This document shows, one piece after another, positions 9,069-17,390 of a DNA stretch of 64,000 nt. The stretch is from Phycisphaerae bacterium. Lineage in GTDB: Bacteria > Planctomycetota > Phycisphaerae > Sedimentisphaerales > Anaerobacaceae. Position 1 is the stretch's first letter, and every line of letters starts with the position of its first letter. Made by a program: the position numbers and the translations under genes. The notes under the pieces are model-generated. The model had not been told where the DNA came from. It saw only the letters and a list, made by a program, of their open reading frames with translations, and made no database searches. The stretch is from positions 44,849 through 108,848 of the forward strand of contig JAAYBV010000080.1 in NCBI GenBank assembly GCA_012744475.1. The letters run 5' to 3'.

Positions 9069-9920
9069 ATGAGAGAGATGTTCCTATCTGAGACCTTTCG
9101 CAATCTCTGGCGGGACAAAGACCCTTTTCACGAAGCCGACCGGTTGACCGGCAAGGTCTTTCGCCAGATGAAGTCGCGCAAGACCCTTCGCTTCGCCGTG
9201 GACGGAAGGGGCCACTTCGCCAAGGTCCACTACGGTATCGGTTGGTGGGAGATCGCCAAAGAGATGGTCCAATTCAAGCGTCCGGTGTTGGGCGCGGAAA
9301 ACGAGTGGCAGGCCCTGAACCTGCTCAAGCGGATCGGGGTCGAGACGATGACGCCCGCCGCGTATGGAGCCAGAGGCGTCAGTCCGGCGTCGCGACGCTC
9401 GTTCCTCATCACGGAGGAGCTGACTGGGACCGAGAGCCTGGAGGACTTCTGCCGGGACTGGCCGGGCCGGCCACCTTCGTTCCGGCTCCGCGTCGCTTTG
9501 ATCGAGCGGGTCGCCTCGATGGTCCGCCAGATGCACCGGAACGGCATGAATCATCGCGACTGCTACATCTGTCATTTCCATCTGGATGTTTCGGCCGGAC
9601 GCCACCGGGTCGATCCGCAGCACTTGCACCTGTACGTGATCGATCTGCACCGGGCCCGGATTCGCCGCCGGGTGCCCCGGCGATGGATCGTCAAAGACCT
9701 TGGGGGCCTCTACTTCTCCGCCATGGACATCGGCCTGACCCGAGCGGACTGTCTGCGATTCATCAAGACCTACGAACAAAGGCCGCTGCGTGATCTCTTC
9801 CAGGATCACGGGGGGTTCTGGAGGCAAGTCGAGCGGACAGCCCGCGCCCTGCACCGGAAGCTCTCGAAAACGAAGCCCGGCGTTGCGCAGGCACAACGTA
9901 TGTCGAAGAGGTGCCCGTGA
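9069..9920 (+). CDS. waaP: LPS heptose kinase WaaP
   Basis: WaaP phosphorylates heptose I of the LPS inner core, which in enterobacteria helps seal the outer membrane. The 283-residue protein shows the whole family pattern: the N-terminal LWRDKDPFHEADRLTGKVFR, a candidate ATP-binding Lys in GHFAKVHYG, the PVLGAENEW block, the catalytic-loop segment NHRDCYICHFHLDV and VIDLHRARIRRRVPRRW. These stretches are nearly residue-for-residue those of enterobacterial WaaP as I recall it, which is unexpected in this lineage. It is 75 bases downstream of waaG, probably in the same operon. Activity is inferred from conserved motifs. Confidence 0.93.
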   Translation: MREMFLSETFRNLWRDKDPFHEADRLTGKVFRQMKSRKTLRFAVDGRGHFAKVHYGIGWWEIAKEMVQFKRPVLGAENEWQALNLLKRIGVETMTPAAYGARGVSPASRRSFLITEELTGTESLEDFCRDWPGRPPSFRLRVALIERVASMVRQMHRNGMNHRDCYICHFHLDVSAGRHRVDPQHLHLYVIDLHRARIRRRVPRRWIVKDLGGLYFSAMDIGLTRADCLRFIKTYEQRPLRDLFQDHGGFWRQVERTARALHRKLSKTKPGVAQAQRMSKRCP

Positions 9921-10092
9921 CAGCCAGGGAGGACGCTCTGAAGTCAAGGGTCTCCATTCGTCACGTTGCCCGTCCGATTCTCAGTCTCCGCCTGTCGGTC
10001 TTTGAGGCATGCGGATACCACTGTCGCGGCCGGGTGCGACTGATGTTTCTGGTACGGCGTAACTCCATTTGCGGCAATACATTGGACCGACT

Positions 10093-10209
10093 TTGTCATC
10101 GTGAGCGCAGCGAAGAGCCTGCCCTGAGCCTGCCGAAGGGATCTGGTCCACGAACGGGAGGGACCTCCTGTTCGGTGCTCGGGTGCTTCGGCTTCGCCTC
10201 AGCATGACA
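10093..10209. repeat. Palindromic dispersed repeat (TGTCAT-ended)
   Basis: The left end reads TTGTCATCGTGAGCGCAGCG and the right end, on the other strand, reads TGTCATGCTGAGGCGAAGCC, so the ~117-bp block is bounded by imperfect inverted ends. The interior holds CCTGAGCCTGCCGAAGG, a form common in dispersed repeats of environmental genomes. Related ends occur at 41,399-41,536 and 63,856. It sits in the 442-base gene-free stretch 9921-10362, between waaP and a new promoter; nothing else but that promoter was recognised there. Confidence 0.7.
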
Positions 10210-10272
10210 GGTCAACGGGCACCGCCAGAGAATCTGGTCACACCAGTCGCGGCCCCCACCGTTAGAAAGCGG

Positions 10273-10302
10273 TTGACGGCGCGTTTCGCCCCTGCGTATA
10301 AT
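10273..10302 (+). promoter_or_regulatory. Sigma70-type promoter of second LPS gene cluster
   Basis: TTGACG at 10273-10278 and a perfect TATAAT at 10297-10302 are separated by 18 bases. It lies 60 bases before the methyltransferase ATG at 10363 and just after the palindromic repeat, so the genes from 10363 onward are probably transcribed independently of waaG-waaP. Confidence 0.8.
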
Positions 10303-10362
10303 GCACGCGGATATGGCCATGCCGCTTGGGGAAGACCCGTGTCAAGCCCGACGAGTGATGAC

Positions 10363-11184
10363 ATGAAGTGTACCGCGTGCGGAAGCACGAACGGAGCGGA
10401 GGTGATTCGCGTCAAGGAAGGCGCATACCGTCAGTGCGCCGACTGTGGGTTGATCTACGCATCTCCCATGCCCGCGTCTCTGGAGCAGATCAACGAAGAG
10501 TCGTTCACCCGAAAGCTGGACTATTACGCCGCCAAGATTCACACCCAGCAACGACGCAGCCGCAAGAAGTTGAGCATGTTCACCCCATACCGACAGACCG
10601 GCAACCTGCTTGAAATCGGCTGCAATGCCGGCGCGGTCCTGGATGTCGCCCGGCAGATGGGCTGGAATGTCAAGGGCGTGGACTTGTGCGCATCGGCCAG
10701 TGACTTTGCGCGAACAGAGTTGGGTCTTGATGTTTTCACTGGAACCGTCGAGGCAGCCGCACTTCCTGACAATCATTTCGACGCAGTCTTCACGAATGCC
10801 GTGCTGGAGCACTGCCGCGATCCATTGTCCGTTCTCCGGGAGTGCCGCCGGATTCTGCGTCCCGGCGGCGTCTTCTATGGCGACACGGTGAACTGGGATA
10901 GTATCACCCGCCGACTGCTTGGAATTCACTGGGAGTATTTGAATCCCAGGGGCCATGTTCACCTGTACACCCCGCAAAACGTGGTTTCCCTCTGCAAACA
11001 GGCCGGGTTGGAGCACGTCAGGACATGGACTCACGGCGTGAGGGTATGCCCTCGATCCACCGAGGGTTTCGACAGATCGCGGTGCTGGCGCCTTCTCAAG
11101 GGCCCATTCCTGCTCGCGGCGCCGTGGATGAACAAGGGGGATCACATCAGATTCCTGGCGAGGAAACCGGTAGCTGATCGATGA
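10363..11184 (+). CDS. SAM-dependent methyltransferase with N-terminal zinc ribbon
   Basis: This 273-residue protein begins with a four-cysteine zinc ribbon (CTACGS and CADCG) and continues into a class I methyltransferase: LEIGCNAGAVLDVARQMGW (SAM-binding motif I), then AVFTNAVLEHCRDP and LRPGGVFYGD. Such zinc-ribbon methyltransferases are frequent in polysaccharide and LPS clusters, where they methylate sugars or act with glycosyltransferases; the actual acceptor is unknown. The ATG at 10363 was chosen because the ribbon begins at the second residue. Its last codons overlap the next gene (ATGA), and the promoter at 10273 precedes it. Confidence 0.82.
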   Translation: MKCTACGSTNGAEVIRVKEGAYRQCADCGLIYASPMPASLEQINEESFTRKLDYYAAKIHTQQRRSRKKLSMFTPYRQTGNLLEIGCNAGAVLDVARQMGWNVKGVDLCASASDFARTELGLDVFTGTVEAAALPDNHFDAVFTNAVLEHCRDPLSVLRECRRILRPGGVFYGDTVNWDSITRRLLGIHWEYLNPRGHVHLYTPQNVVSLCKQAGLEHVRTWTHGVRVCPRSTEGFDRSRCWRLLKGPFLLAAPWMNKGDHIRFLARKPVADR

Positions 11185-12305
11185 AGATCTGTCTGTTGCT
11201 GCCATCCTTTCTACCCGACGTCGGAGGCCTCGAGAAGGCCGCCGACAGACTGGCAGGCGAGCTGACCGCGCGGCGCCACACCGTGGTCATCCTCACCCGC
11301 GCTCCGGATGCGCCTCAACCGGTCATTGACCGTCCCTTTCCCATTCGACACTACGCCAAGCCCGCCTCGCCCACGTGGTGGCCTCACTCCATTAAACGGT
11401 CCCTGCGGAAGGTCCATGCGGAGTTCGACTTCGAGATTGTCTGTGCGTATCATCCCTATCCGCCGGGCTACTGCGCCGTACGCTTCGCCCGAAGGTGCGG
11501 CATTCCAACGGTGATTTCCTGCCGAGGAGGCGATATTGATGAGCGCAGTCGCTACCTGAGGCGGTGGATTTCGCGCAGGCGAACCATATGGAGTCTCAGG
11601 CATGCCGATGCCGTCCACGTGTTGAGTACAGACCTTGGTGAATTGGTGTCGGCCCTGACCGGGGGACAGGTCCGATCCCACGTGATCCACAACGGCGTCG
11701 ACCTGTTGAGCAGCCGCCCCGTCGGCGGGCTACCCGCGGAGGTTGAATCTCTGCGGGGACGCCCGTTCATCCTGACGCTGGGGCGCCTTCGCCGGTTCAA
11801 GGGTATCCACGTACTGCTCGACGCACTGGCTATTCTCCTGCGCAATCACGTGGAATTGCCGCTGCTCGTCATTGCGGGGGACGGACCAGAGCGGGATTCA
11901 CTCGAAGGCCAGGCGAGGAAAGCAGGACTCACCGGCCAGATTCGGCTGTTGGGCGAGGTTCTGGGGCAGGCCAAGGCCTGGCTGCTGGCCAACTGTCTGT
12001 TCTTTGTGCACCCCTCCTTGGGCGGGGAGGGCATGCCGAACTCAGTCCTGGAGGCAATGAGCTACGGCAAGCCTGTCGTGGGAACACGCATTGGTGGCGT
12101 CAAAGACCTGATCACGGATGACGGCACCGGCCTTCTCGTAGATCCGGGGGATCCAGCGGCGTTAGCTTGGGGAATTCAACAAATGCTTGAGTCAGATCCG
12201 GAACGATATGGCCACGCGGCTATACGAATCGCTCAGGCACACTCGTGGGACTGCATCGTGCGGGAATACCTGCATCTATTTGAATCTCTCGCAAAGGCCC
12301 GGTAG
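11181..12305 (+). CDS. Glycosyltransferase family 4
   Basis: This GT-B fold glycosyltransferase (374 residues) is likely cytoplasmic and membrane-associated. The N-terminal domain starts ICLLLPSFLPDVGGLEKAA, as in many GT4 enzymes. The C-terminal domain has LTLGRLRRFKGIHVLLDAL, VIAGDGPERDSLE and the HPSLGGEGMPNSVLEAMSYG donor-binding block with both conserved glutamates. It overlaps the preceding methyltransferase by four bases, so the two are co-translated and presumably act on the same glycan. Donor sugar and linkage cannot be read from sequence. Confidence 0.88.
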   Translation: MKICLLLPSFLPDVGGLEKAADRLAGELTARRHTVVILTRAPDAPQPVIDRPFPIRHYAKPASPTWWPHSIKRSLRKVHAEFDFEIVCAYHPYPPGYCAVRFARRCGIPTVISCRGGDIDERSRYLRRWISRRRTIWSLRHADAVHVLSTDLGELVSALTGGQVRSHVIHNGVDLLSSRPVGGLPAEVESLRGRPFILTLGRLRRFKGIHVLLDALAILLRNHVELPLLVIAGDGPERDSLEGQARKAGLTGQIRLLGEVLGQAKAWLLANCLFFVHPSLGGEGMPNSVLEAMSYGKPVVGTRIGGVKDLITDDGTGLLVDPGDPAALAWGIQQMLESDPERYGHAAIRIAQAHSWDCIVREYLHLFESLAKAR

Positions 12306-12363
12306 CTGTGCCCCGAGGACGCGGCCTTCGTCGTGGGGATTCGTGCAGATGGGTAAGGTGGAT

Positions 12364-13047
12364 ATGGATGATACACATAAGGATGTGAAGTGCCGTGAAG
12401 AGATCTACCTTCCCGACTTGTCGGCGGTGGCAAAGGAGCGCGCAGCGTGCCTGGCTCGCTATGTCCATGCTCGCCCGTTCGTGGTCGGAAAACGCGTGTG
12501 CGACGCCGCATGCGGCGTGGGGTACGGAAGCTTCTATCTGGCCGAGGTCGCCGACCGTGTGATCGGCATGGACCTCGGTGAGGAAGAGATCGCATGGGCG
12601 GACCGATACTACAAGAGGGACAACGTATCGTTCTTGCGTGCGGATCTCTGCATGCCTTGGCCGGTCGATGGCCTGTTCGATGTGGTTACAAGTTTCGAAA
12701 CCCTGGAGCACCTCAATGAACCCGACCAGTTCCTCACGCTGGTGAGGGAGCGACTGAAAGCTGGCGGTCAGGTACTGCTGTCCGTTCCGAATGGGGTATT
12801 GGACGCCGAGCATCATCCCGAAGATGACCGTCATGTGCAGCACTTCACACAGGAGTCTTTGCGGAGCCTCATCGTACGTCATTTCACGCAGGCGGACTAC
12901 TTCAGTCAGATCTACCGGAAAGACATCCGCCATTATGCGGCCAAGGTCCTGCGTCACTGGCGAAGCACACGCAGAGTCGCCAACTATGCATTCGTCCCCC
13001 ACCTGCGGGCCAGTGCACGCACATGGCTCGTCGTCGCGCAGAAGTGA
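12364..13047 (+). CDS. Class I SAM-dependent methyltransferase
   Basis: A 227-residue methyltransferase. Motif I is VCDAACGVGYGSFYLAE, followed by MDLGEEEI (acidic loop), then VVTSFETLEHLNEPD and LKAGGQVLLSVPN. I chose the ATG at 12364 because a clear AAGGTGG lies just upstream; another ATG at 12349 would add five residues. It is the last plus-strand gene of this group, and its stop faces the convergent methyltransferase that ends at 13059. Like its neighbours it most likely modifies a cell-envelope glycan, an inference from context only. Confidence 0.8.
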   Translation: MDDTHKDVKCREEIYLPDLSAVAKERAACLARYVHARPFVVGKRVCDAACGVGYGSFYLAEVADRVIGMDLGEEEIAWADRYYKRDNVSFLRADLCMPWPVDGLFDVVTSFETLEHLNEPDQFLTLVRERLKAGGQVLLSVPNGVLDAEHHPEDDRHVQHFTQESLRSLIVRHFTQADYFSQIYRKDIRHYAAKVLRHWRSTRRVANYAFVPHLRASARTWLVVAQK

Positions 13048-13058
13048 CGCCGGTGCCA

Positions 13059-13889
13059 TCAGGGCAGGAGATGCGTCGCAAGTGGGGACTGCGCATCCTG
13101 CTTGCACAGGATATAGGCCGACACCGTGTACAGGCCCAGTCTCTCCAGCACCCGGCGGACCCGTTCATACCCGAACCTGTAACCGGAACTGAACGCAACC
13201 CTTTTGACGGCCAAGACCCGAAAGCCGGCAAGTTGGAACTCGTGAACCCAGCGCGCCTTGCCGAAGGCGAGAAACTCTGCGAGGGTATTGCCGGAGACCC
13301 CGTGGGTCCGTGGCAGGAACTGTTTCGTGAGAAAGCTCTGCTTTCTCCTGGCCAGCTTGAGGTTGTTGCCCCCGTAGGGAGGCCGACGTGTACTGTGCGT
13401 GCGTCCGGACGACGGCGTAGCGGCGATGAGCAACTTCTCCACCGACGTAAGCAGACGATTCGGCATGTAGAGAAGCACGGTCGTGCCTTTCCACAGCCTG
13501 TTGGGCATCAGATGAATGCTAATGCCGTCGTCCCGCAGAATCCTGTGGATGCCGCGAAGCGCTCGACCGGGGTCGGGCAGGTGCTCTAGAAGACTGGAGG
13601 AGTAGACCAGATCGAATTCCCCGGAAGAGAACTGCTCTCCAACCTCCTCGGCATCAAGTATGCGGAACGCGACGCTGTCGGTGTCGATGCCGGTGAGCCG
13701 TCGGGGATTCATGTCGGTACAGACCAACTCCTGCACATACTCGGCCAAGAGCGTGCTGGTGTACCCGTCACCGGCTCCAAGCTCCAGGGCTCTGCGAAAG
13801 AGCTTCCTGGGACAACGGCCGAATACCGCGGCGATCTCCCGCTGCTTGAAACGGTGCAGAGATTCTGTCGGGTCCGCCTTGATTCTCAC
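13059..13889 (-). CDS. Class I SAM-dependent methyltransferase
   Basis: A ~276-residue methyltransferase of the Methyltransf_11 type: LELGAGDGYTSTLLAEYV (motif I), LVCTDMNPRR, then DLVYSSSLLEHLPDPGRALR and LRDDGISIHLMPN. The ~120 residues after the core are family-specific and unassigned. There is no ATG near the start. The GTG at 13889 has a strong GGGAGG nine bases upstream and is preferred; a TTG at 13946 would lengthen the protein by 19 residues. It lies downstream of the two-domain kinase on the same strand. Substrate unknown. Confidence 0.75.
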   Translation of the reverse strand: MRIKADPTESLHRFKQREIAAVFGRCPRKLFRRALELGAGDGYTSTLLAEYVQELVCTDMNPRRLTGIDTDSVAFRILDAEEVGEQFSSGEFDLVYSSSLLEHLPDPGRALRGIHRILRDDGISIHLMPNRLWKGTTVLLYMPNRLLTSVEKLLIAATPSSGRTHSTRRPPYGGNNLKLARRKQSFLTKQFLPRTHGVSGNTLAEFLAFGKARWVHEFQLAGFRVLAVKRVAFSSGYRFGYERVRRVLERLGLYTVSAYILCKQDAQSPLATHLLP

Positions 13890-13959
13890 GCCTGCAATCC
13901 TCCCGAAGGCCTCCGGCGCATCGGCAGCCGTGACATAGCACGACAAGCAGAGTGCCTCT

Positions 13960-15369
13960 TCACATTCGATTCACGTCTTGCAGAAAGCGGGCCATGTCGC
14001 TCCGGTAACGGCGCTGCAGTAACCACCCGATCCTGTGGACCTGCATCCCGTCAAGATCCGTGAGTGTGATTTTGTCCTCACGGCACAGGATGTTGGTGTG
14101 CTTGAGGTCGCCGTGACTGATGCGGTGGCCCGCCAGCCGGTCCAGCGTGTGCACGACCTCGTCGACCAACCGCTGCTTTCGATCCGCAGGCACACTCTTA
14201 TCGCGGAGGATTCCATGAAGCTCCCGTCCCCCGATGAACTCCGTTATGAAGTACGAGCGGTGCAGGAGCGGACCTCGGTACTCCTCGACATAGGCCAGCG
14301 GCCTGGGTGTGGCGATCCCCACGAGCAACAGACGGTTGGCGTTCAGCCAGCTTCGTTTCGCCCGAGATTTCTTGAGCGTATGCCGCAAGGAATGCAGCAG
14401 GCCTTTGTGATTGTAGCGTTTGACTACGATTTCGATGCCGCCCAACGTCACGCGCGATACGAAGGAGGTTCTGCCATCCTTGAGGATATGGCCTTGGCTC
14501 ATCGTTTCGTCAAGGCCGGCGGTGATCTCGTCAAGGCCCACCGCCTCGGAGAGCCGTCGATCGGCCAGACCTCGCCACGGGCCACGGCGAATCGCCTGAT
14601 GGTGCCGGTTCGTGCGGAGAAACTTGCGAAGCCCTCGCTCAATGGCCCTTTTCCGGCATCGCCGCTGTCTCGTCCGAAGTTGCTCCATGTCCCGCGAGCC
14701 GATGGACCACGACCTGGCGGCGCCGTATTGCTGGAATACGGCGTCGATGGCCGGGCCGGCGTCCTCCGGCAGCATGCTCACCAGTCGTGCCACGAGGCGG
14801 ATCGATCGTTTCGGTCCAATCGGCCCCCAACGAAAACTCATCATGGCCGGATCGAGGGCAAAGACCTCCTCGTCGCGGATCATGAAATTCCCCAGGTGCA
14901 TGTCCGACTGAATGACGCCTTTGTCGTGCTGGCGGGCCAGGTGTCTGGCGACCAGACACAGCACCTGTGCCTTCCGGTCGATCGTGTCGGCCGTCGTGCA
15001 TCGTTCCTGGGCGGTCACGGCGTCCTGGATCTTCTCGGTGACGACGGCCCATCGACCGTCGTCCGTACGACCGTACAGGAGCACAGCCGGCACGGGGATT
15101 CCCCGCTGCGCCAGTCGCTCGAAACCTCGCCGCTCCCGTCGCGCGTGCAGGCGCGCCTTCCAGGGATGGCCGAAGACTTTGAGAATCACCGCGCGATCCT
15201 GCCAGGACGCCTCGAACGTCTCCCGCCGACGAATCAGAAGGCGCAACGACCGTCGGCAGACGACCTGCTGCACCGGCAAGGTCGGATCCGGCGATCGCAC
15301 CCCGATCACAAAAGGCAATGCTCTCATATCATTCGGACCGTAAAACGCGACTCTGGTCGAGTCGGCCAT
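13960..15369 (-). CDS. Tandem two-domain WaaP/InaA-type kinase
   Basis: This 469-residue protein contains two kinase-like units. Unit 1 (~30-230) has a candidate ATP Lys in AVILKVFGH, a catalytic loop QSDMHLGNFMI and a metal-binding VFALDPAMM. Unit 2 (~270-465) has IVVKRYNHKG, HGDLKHTNIL and LTDLDGMQV. Both keep Lys, the loop Asp/Asn and the metal Asp, so both may be active. The family phosphorylates LPS core sugars at the cytoplasmic membrane face. I chose the ATG at 15369; a TTG at 15387 adds six residues. The gene lies between two methyltransferase genes on the minus strand, facing the waa cluster. The exact sugar target is unknown. Confidence 0.75.
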   Translation of the reverse strand: MADSTRVAFYGPNDMRALPFVIGVRSPDPTLPVQQVVCRRSLRLLIRRRETFEASWQDRAVILKVFGHPWKARLHARRERRGFERLAQRGIPVPAVLLYGRTDDGRWAVVTEKIQDAVTAQERCTTADTIDRKAQVLCLVARHLARQHDKGVIQSDMHLGNFMIRDEEVFALDPAMMSFRWGPIGPKRSIRLVARLVSMLPEDAGPAIDAVFQQYGAARSWSIGSRDMEQLRTRQRRCRKRAIERGLRKFLRTNRHHQAIRRGPWRGLADRRLSEAVGLDEITAGLDETMSQGHILKDGRTSFVSRVTLGGIEIVVKRYNHKGLLHSLRHTLKKSRAKRSWLNANRLLLVGIATPRPLAYVEEYRGPLLHRSYFITEFIGGRELHGILRDKSVPADRKQRLVDEVVHTLDRLAGHRISHGDLKHTNILCREDKITLTDLDGMQVHRIGWLLQRRYRSDMARFLQDVNRM

Positions 15370-15466
15370 TGGAAGGCGGCCAGCCAAAGCCGCATGCGTC
15401 CGACCTTCCGAGGTCGTTTCGAGCTTGTCATCGCGGCATGCGCCATCGTCTGCCGGAAGCGCGATC

Positions 15467-16114
15467 TCAGAAGCCCAGCGGCCTTGCCAGAAGCATGAAG
15501 GAGTGCGAGAAGTAGCTTCGGAACAGTTGGGGCCAGGTCTTCAGCACACCCCGGGAACTCGACCGCATCCAATAGACCGCATACGGCTCCAGCCCACACC
15601 GGCGGCATAGATAACGCAAGGTAATTGGATCGAACCAGCACGTATGCTCTTCGTGCACGGACGGCTTTCGGTATCGCCATATCTTCCAGACCTGCGCGGA
15701 ATGGAAGGGGTTGGGCGTGGTGATCACCAGCGTCCCATCGGACACCAGATGCCGCGCCACGTTCCGCAGAAACTGTCCCGGGTCGACCATGTGTTCGATG
15801 ATCTCGCCGGCCACGATGGTCTCGTATCGTTCCCCCAGGTCCATCGTCGCCGCGTCGGCCACCCGAACGCAGAAGCCCTGCTTTCGCAGGATGCCCACAC
15901 CCTCTTCGTCGATATCTACCCCGACGGCATCGGGATTGATCTCGCAAATGCGCCGAAACAGAAAGCCTGGAAATTTCTCCAGACGCTGGGCCGTCCCTTG
16001 CCGGCAGCGACGGCTGTCCACGACGCCCAGATCCAGCGTCTTGCGCCCTCGCACCAAAGGTGCAATGATCTCCATTCGGTCTTCAGTTGTTCGTTCAGTA
16101 TCCGGTTCTGTCAT
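15467..16114 (-). CDS. Class I SAM-dependent methyltransferase
   Basis: A ~215-residue methyltransferase: motif I region KTLDLGVVDSRRC (somewhat degenerate, with VVDS where GxGxG is usual), VGVDIDEEGVGIL, then VAGEIIEHMVDPGQFLRN and DGTLVITTPNPFH. Similar proteins with an altered glycine loop are common in LPS clusters. The ATG at 16114 with GGGA upstream is preferred; the frame also stays open to 16168. It is the first gene of the minus-strand trio ending at 13059 and is divergent from plsY. Substrate unknown. Confidence 0.75.
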   Translation of the reverse strand: MTEPDTERTTEDRMEIIAPLVRGRKTLDLGVVDSRRCRQGTAQRLEKFPGFLFRRICEINPDAVGVDIDEEGVGILRKQGFCVRVADAATMDLGERYETIVAGEIIEHMVDPGQFLRNVARHLVSDGTLVITTPNPFHSAQVWKIWRYRKPSVHEEHTCWFDPITLRYLCRRCGLEPYAVYWMRSSSRGVLKTWPQLFRSYFSHSFMLLARPLGF

Positions 16115-16327
16115 GTGGTTCCCATCGTACTGCGGCGGCACGGTTCCCGCAACCTTTCCTGCGGACAATCACGCAAGACCGGCACGGCGGATGTCACGCG
16201 AAGGCTCCCGGATCGGCCAGGCTCTTGCCCACCACGACGGCGGCGTTTAGAATCGTCGCGTCGGGCAGGTTGGCAATCGGATGTCGAGCGGCCCGGGAGA
16301 TGTGTTGCATTCGGGATGGGAGTGAAG

Positions 16328-17002
16328 ATGTCAGGCGTCTTTCTGCCAGCCATCGTGGTCGCCTATCTGGTCGGGGCGATTCCGTTCGCTCAGATCATCG
16401 CCAGGGCGCATGGCAAGGACCTGCGGACGATCGGCTCGGGCAACATCGGCGCGACGAACCTGGCGCGGGCGTGCGGGCGCAAGTGGGGTTATGCGTGCTT
16501 CGCGATGGACGTGCTCAAGGGCCTGGTTCCGACGGCGGCTGCAAGAATCGTCGCGGGACACCTGCTCGAGGACGCCGCGACGGTCGGCCCGGCCTTTCTG
16601 GCCCTGTGGCTGGCGGTGGGAGTGGCCGCCATCCTGGGGCACGTCTTCCCGATCTACCTGAAATTCAGAGGAGGCAAAGGCGTCTCGACCAGTTTCGGCG
16701 TAGGGCTGGGTCTATGGCCGTACTTCACCGTCGGCGCGCTGGTGGCTCTGCTGGTGTGGCTTCTGTGTGCGGCGATCTGGCGTTACGTCTCGCTGGCCTC
16801 CATCTGTGCGTCAGTCACCTTCCCAGTGACGCTGGCGGTCGCCATCACAATACGAAGGGACTGGCTGCTGGCGAACCTGTGGCCCCTGCTGATCGCCGCG
16901 ATCGCGATTCCTCTGCTGGTGATCTTGCTGCACCGCAAGAACATCAAACGACTGTTGGCCGGCACGGAGAGCAAGATCGGCAGCAGGAAGAATCACTCAT
17001 AG
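16328..17002 (+). CDS. plsY: Acyl-phosphate glycerol-3-phosphate acyltransferase
   Basis: PlsY is an inner-membrane enzyme that acylates glycerol 3-phosphate from acyl phosphate, the first step of phospholipid synthesis. The 224-residue protein shows its signature loops: VGAIPFAQIIARAHGKDLRT, IGSGNIGATNLARACG, LGHVFPIYLKFRGGKGVSTS and a C-terminal ILLHRKNIKRLLAGTESK. Several hydrophobic spans separate them. The ATG at 16328 has GGAG five bases before it; an earlier in-frame ATG at 16316 is less well placed. No operon partner is evident: the next gene is on the other strand. Confidence 0.95.
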   Translation: MSGVFLPAIVVAYLVGAIPFAQIIARAHGKDLRTIGSGNIGATNLARACGRKWGYACFAMDVLKGLVPTAAARIVAGHLLEDAATVGPAFLALWLAVGVAAILGHVFPIYLKFRGGKGVSTSFGVGLGLWPYFTVGALVALLVWLLCAAIWRYVSLASICASVTFPVTLAVAITIRRDWLLANLWPLLIAAIAIPLLVILLHRKNIKRLLAGTESKIGSRKNHS

Positions 17003-17027
17003 GCGAATCGGCAGCCCTTCCAGACCT

Positions 17028-17372
17028 TCACGACGCCGCGATTGGGACCAGGCACAGGAAACGCAGCGGCACGTCGCTGGTGTTCTGGAAGCAGTGCTCG
17101 GCCCCGCCGGGCACGAGAACGACGTCCTCGCTGCCAATGGGCGAGGTCGTGCCGTTGAAGACCACCACGCCGTGCCCGTCGAGCACGAAGACCTCGTGTT
17201 CGTGCGGATGCGTGTGCAGCGGCGTGTGCCCGCCGGGCTGGACCTCGAACATCCGCATGGCGAAGGTCGGCGCGCCGTCGGGTTTGCCGATCAGCAGCCG
17301 CATCTGAACGCCCTCGGCGCCCGCGACATCGACGGGCTTCTTGGGAATGTCATTGCTGTTGGCCAACTTCAT
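17028..17372 (-). CDS. Small cupin-domain protein
   Basis: A 114-residue single-domain cupin. Motif 1 is GGHTPLHTHPHEHEVFVLDG, giving the three-histidine, one-glutamate metal site, and motif 2 is VLVPGGAEHCFQN. Such stand-alone cupins bind a metal and act as isomerases, dioxygenases or ligand sensors; the role here is not readable. A strong GGAGGG lies six bases before the ATG. It is downstream of gatB on the same strand with an 18-base gap, so it may be co-transcribed with the amidotransferase genes. Confidence 0.85.
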   Translation of the reverse strand: MKLANSNDIPKKPVDVAGAEGVQMRLLIGKPDGAPTFAMRMFEVQPGGHTPLHTHPHEHEVFVLDGHGVVVFNGTTSPIGSEDVVLVPGGAEHCFQNTSDVPLRFLCLVPIAAS

Positions 17373-17390
17373 GGACGTCCCTCCGATGCT

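Noticed and set aside
10080..10210. Regular spacing of CTGAGC-type words considered as a CRISPR-like array
   Set aside because: There are no evenly spaced identical repeats or spacers; it is a single inverted-repeat element.
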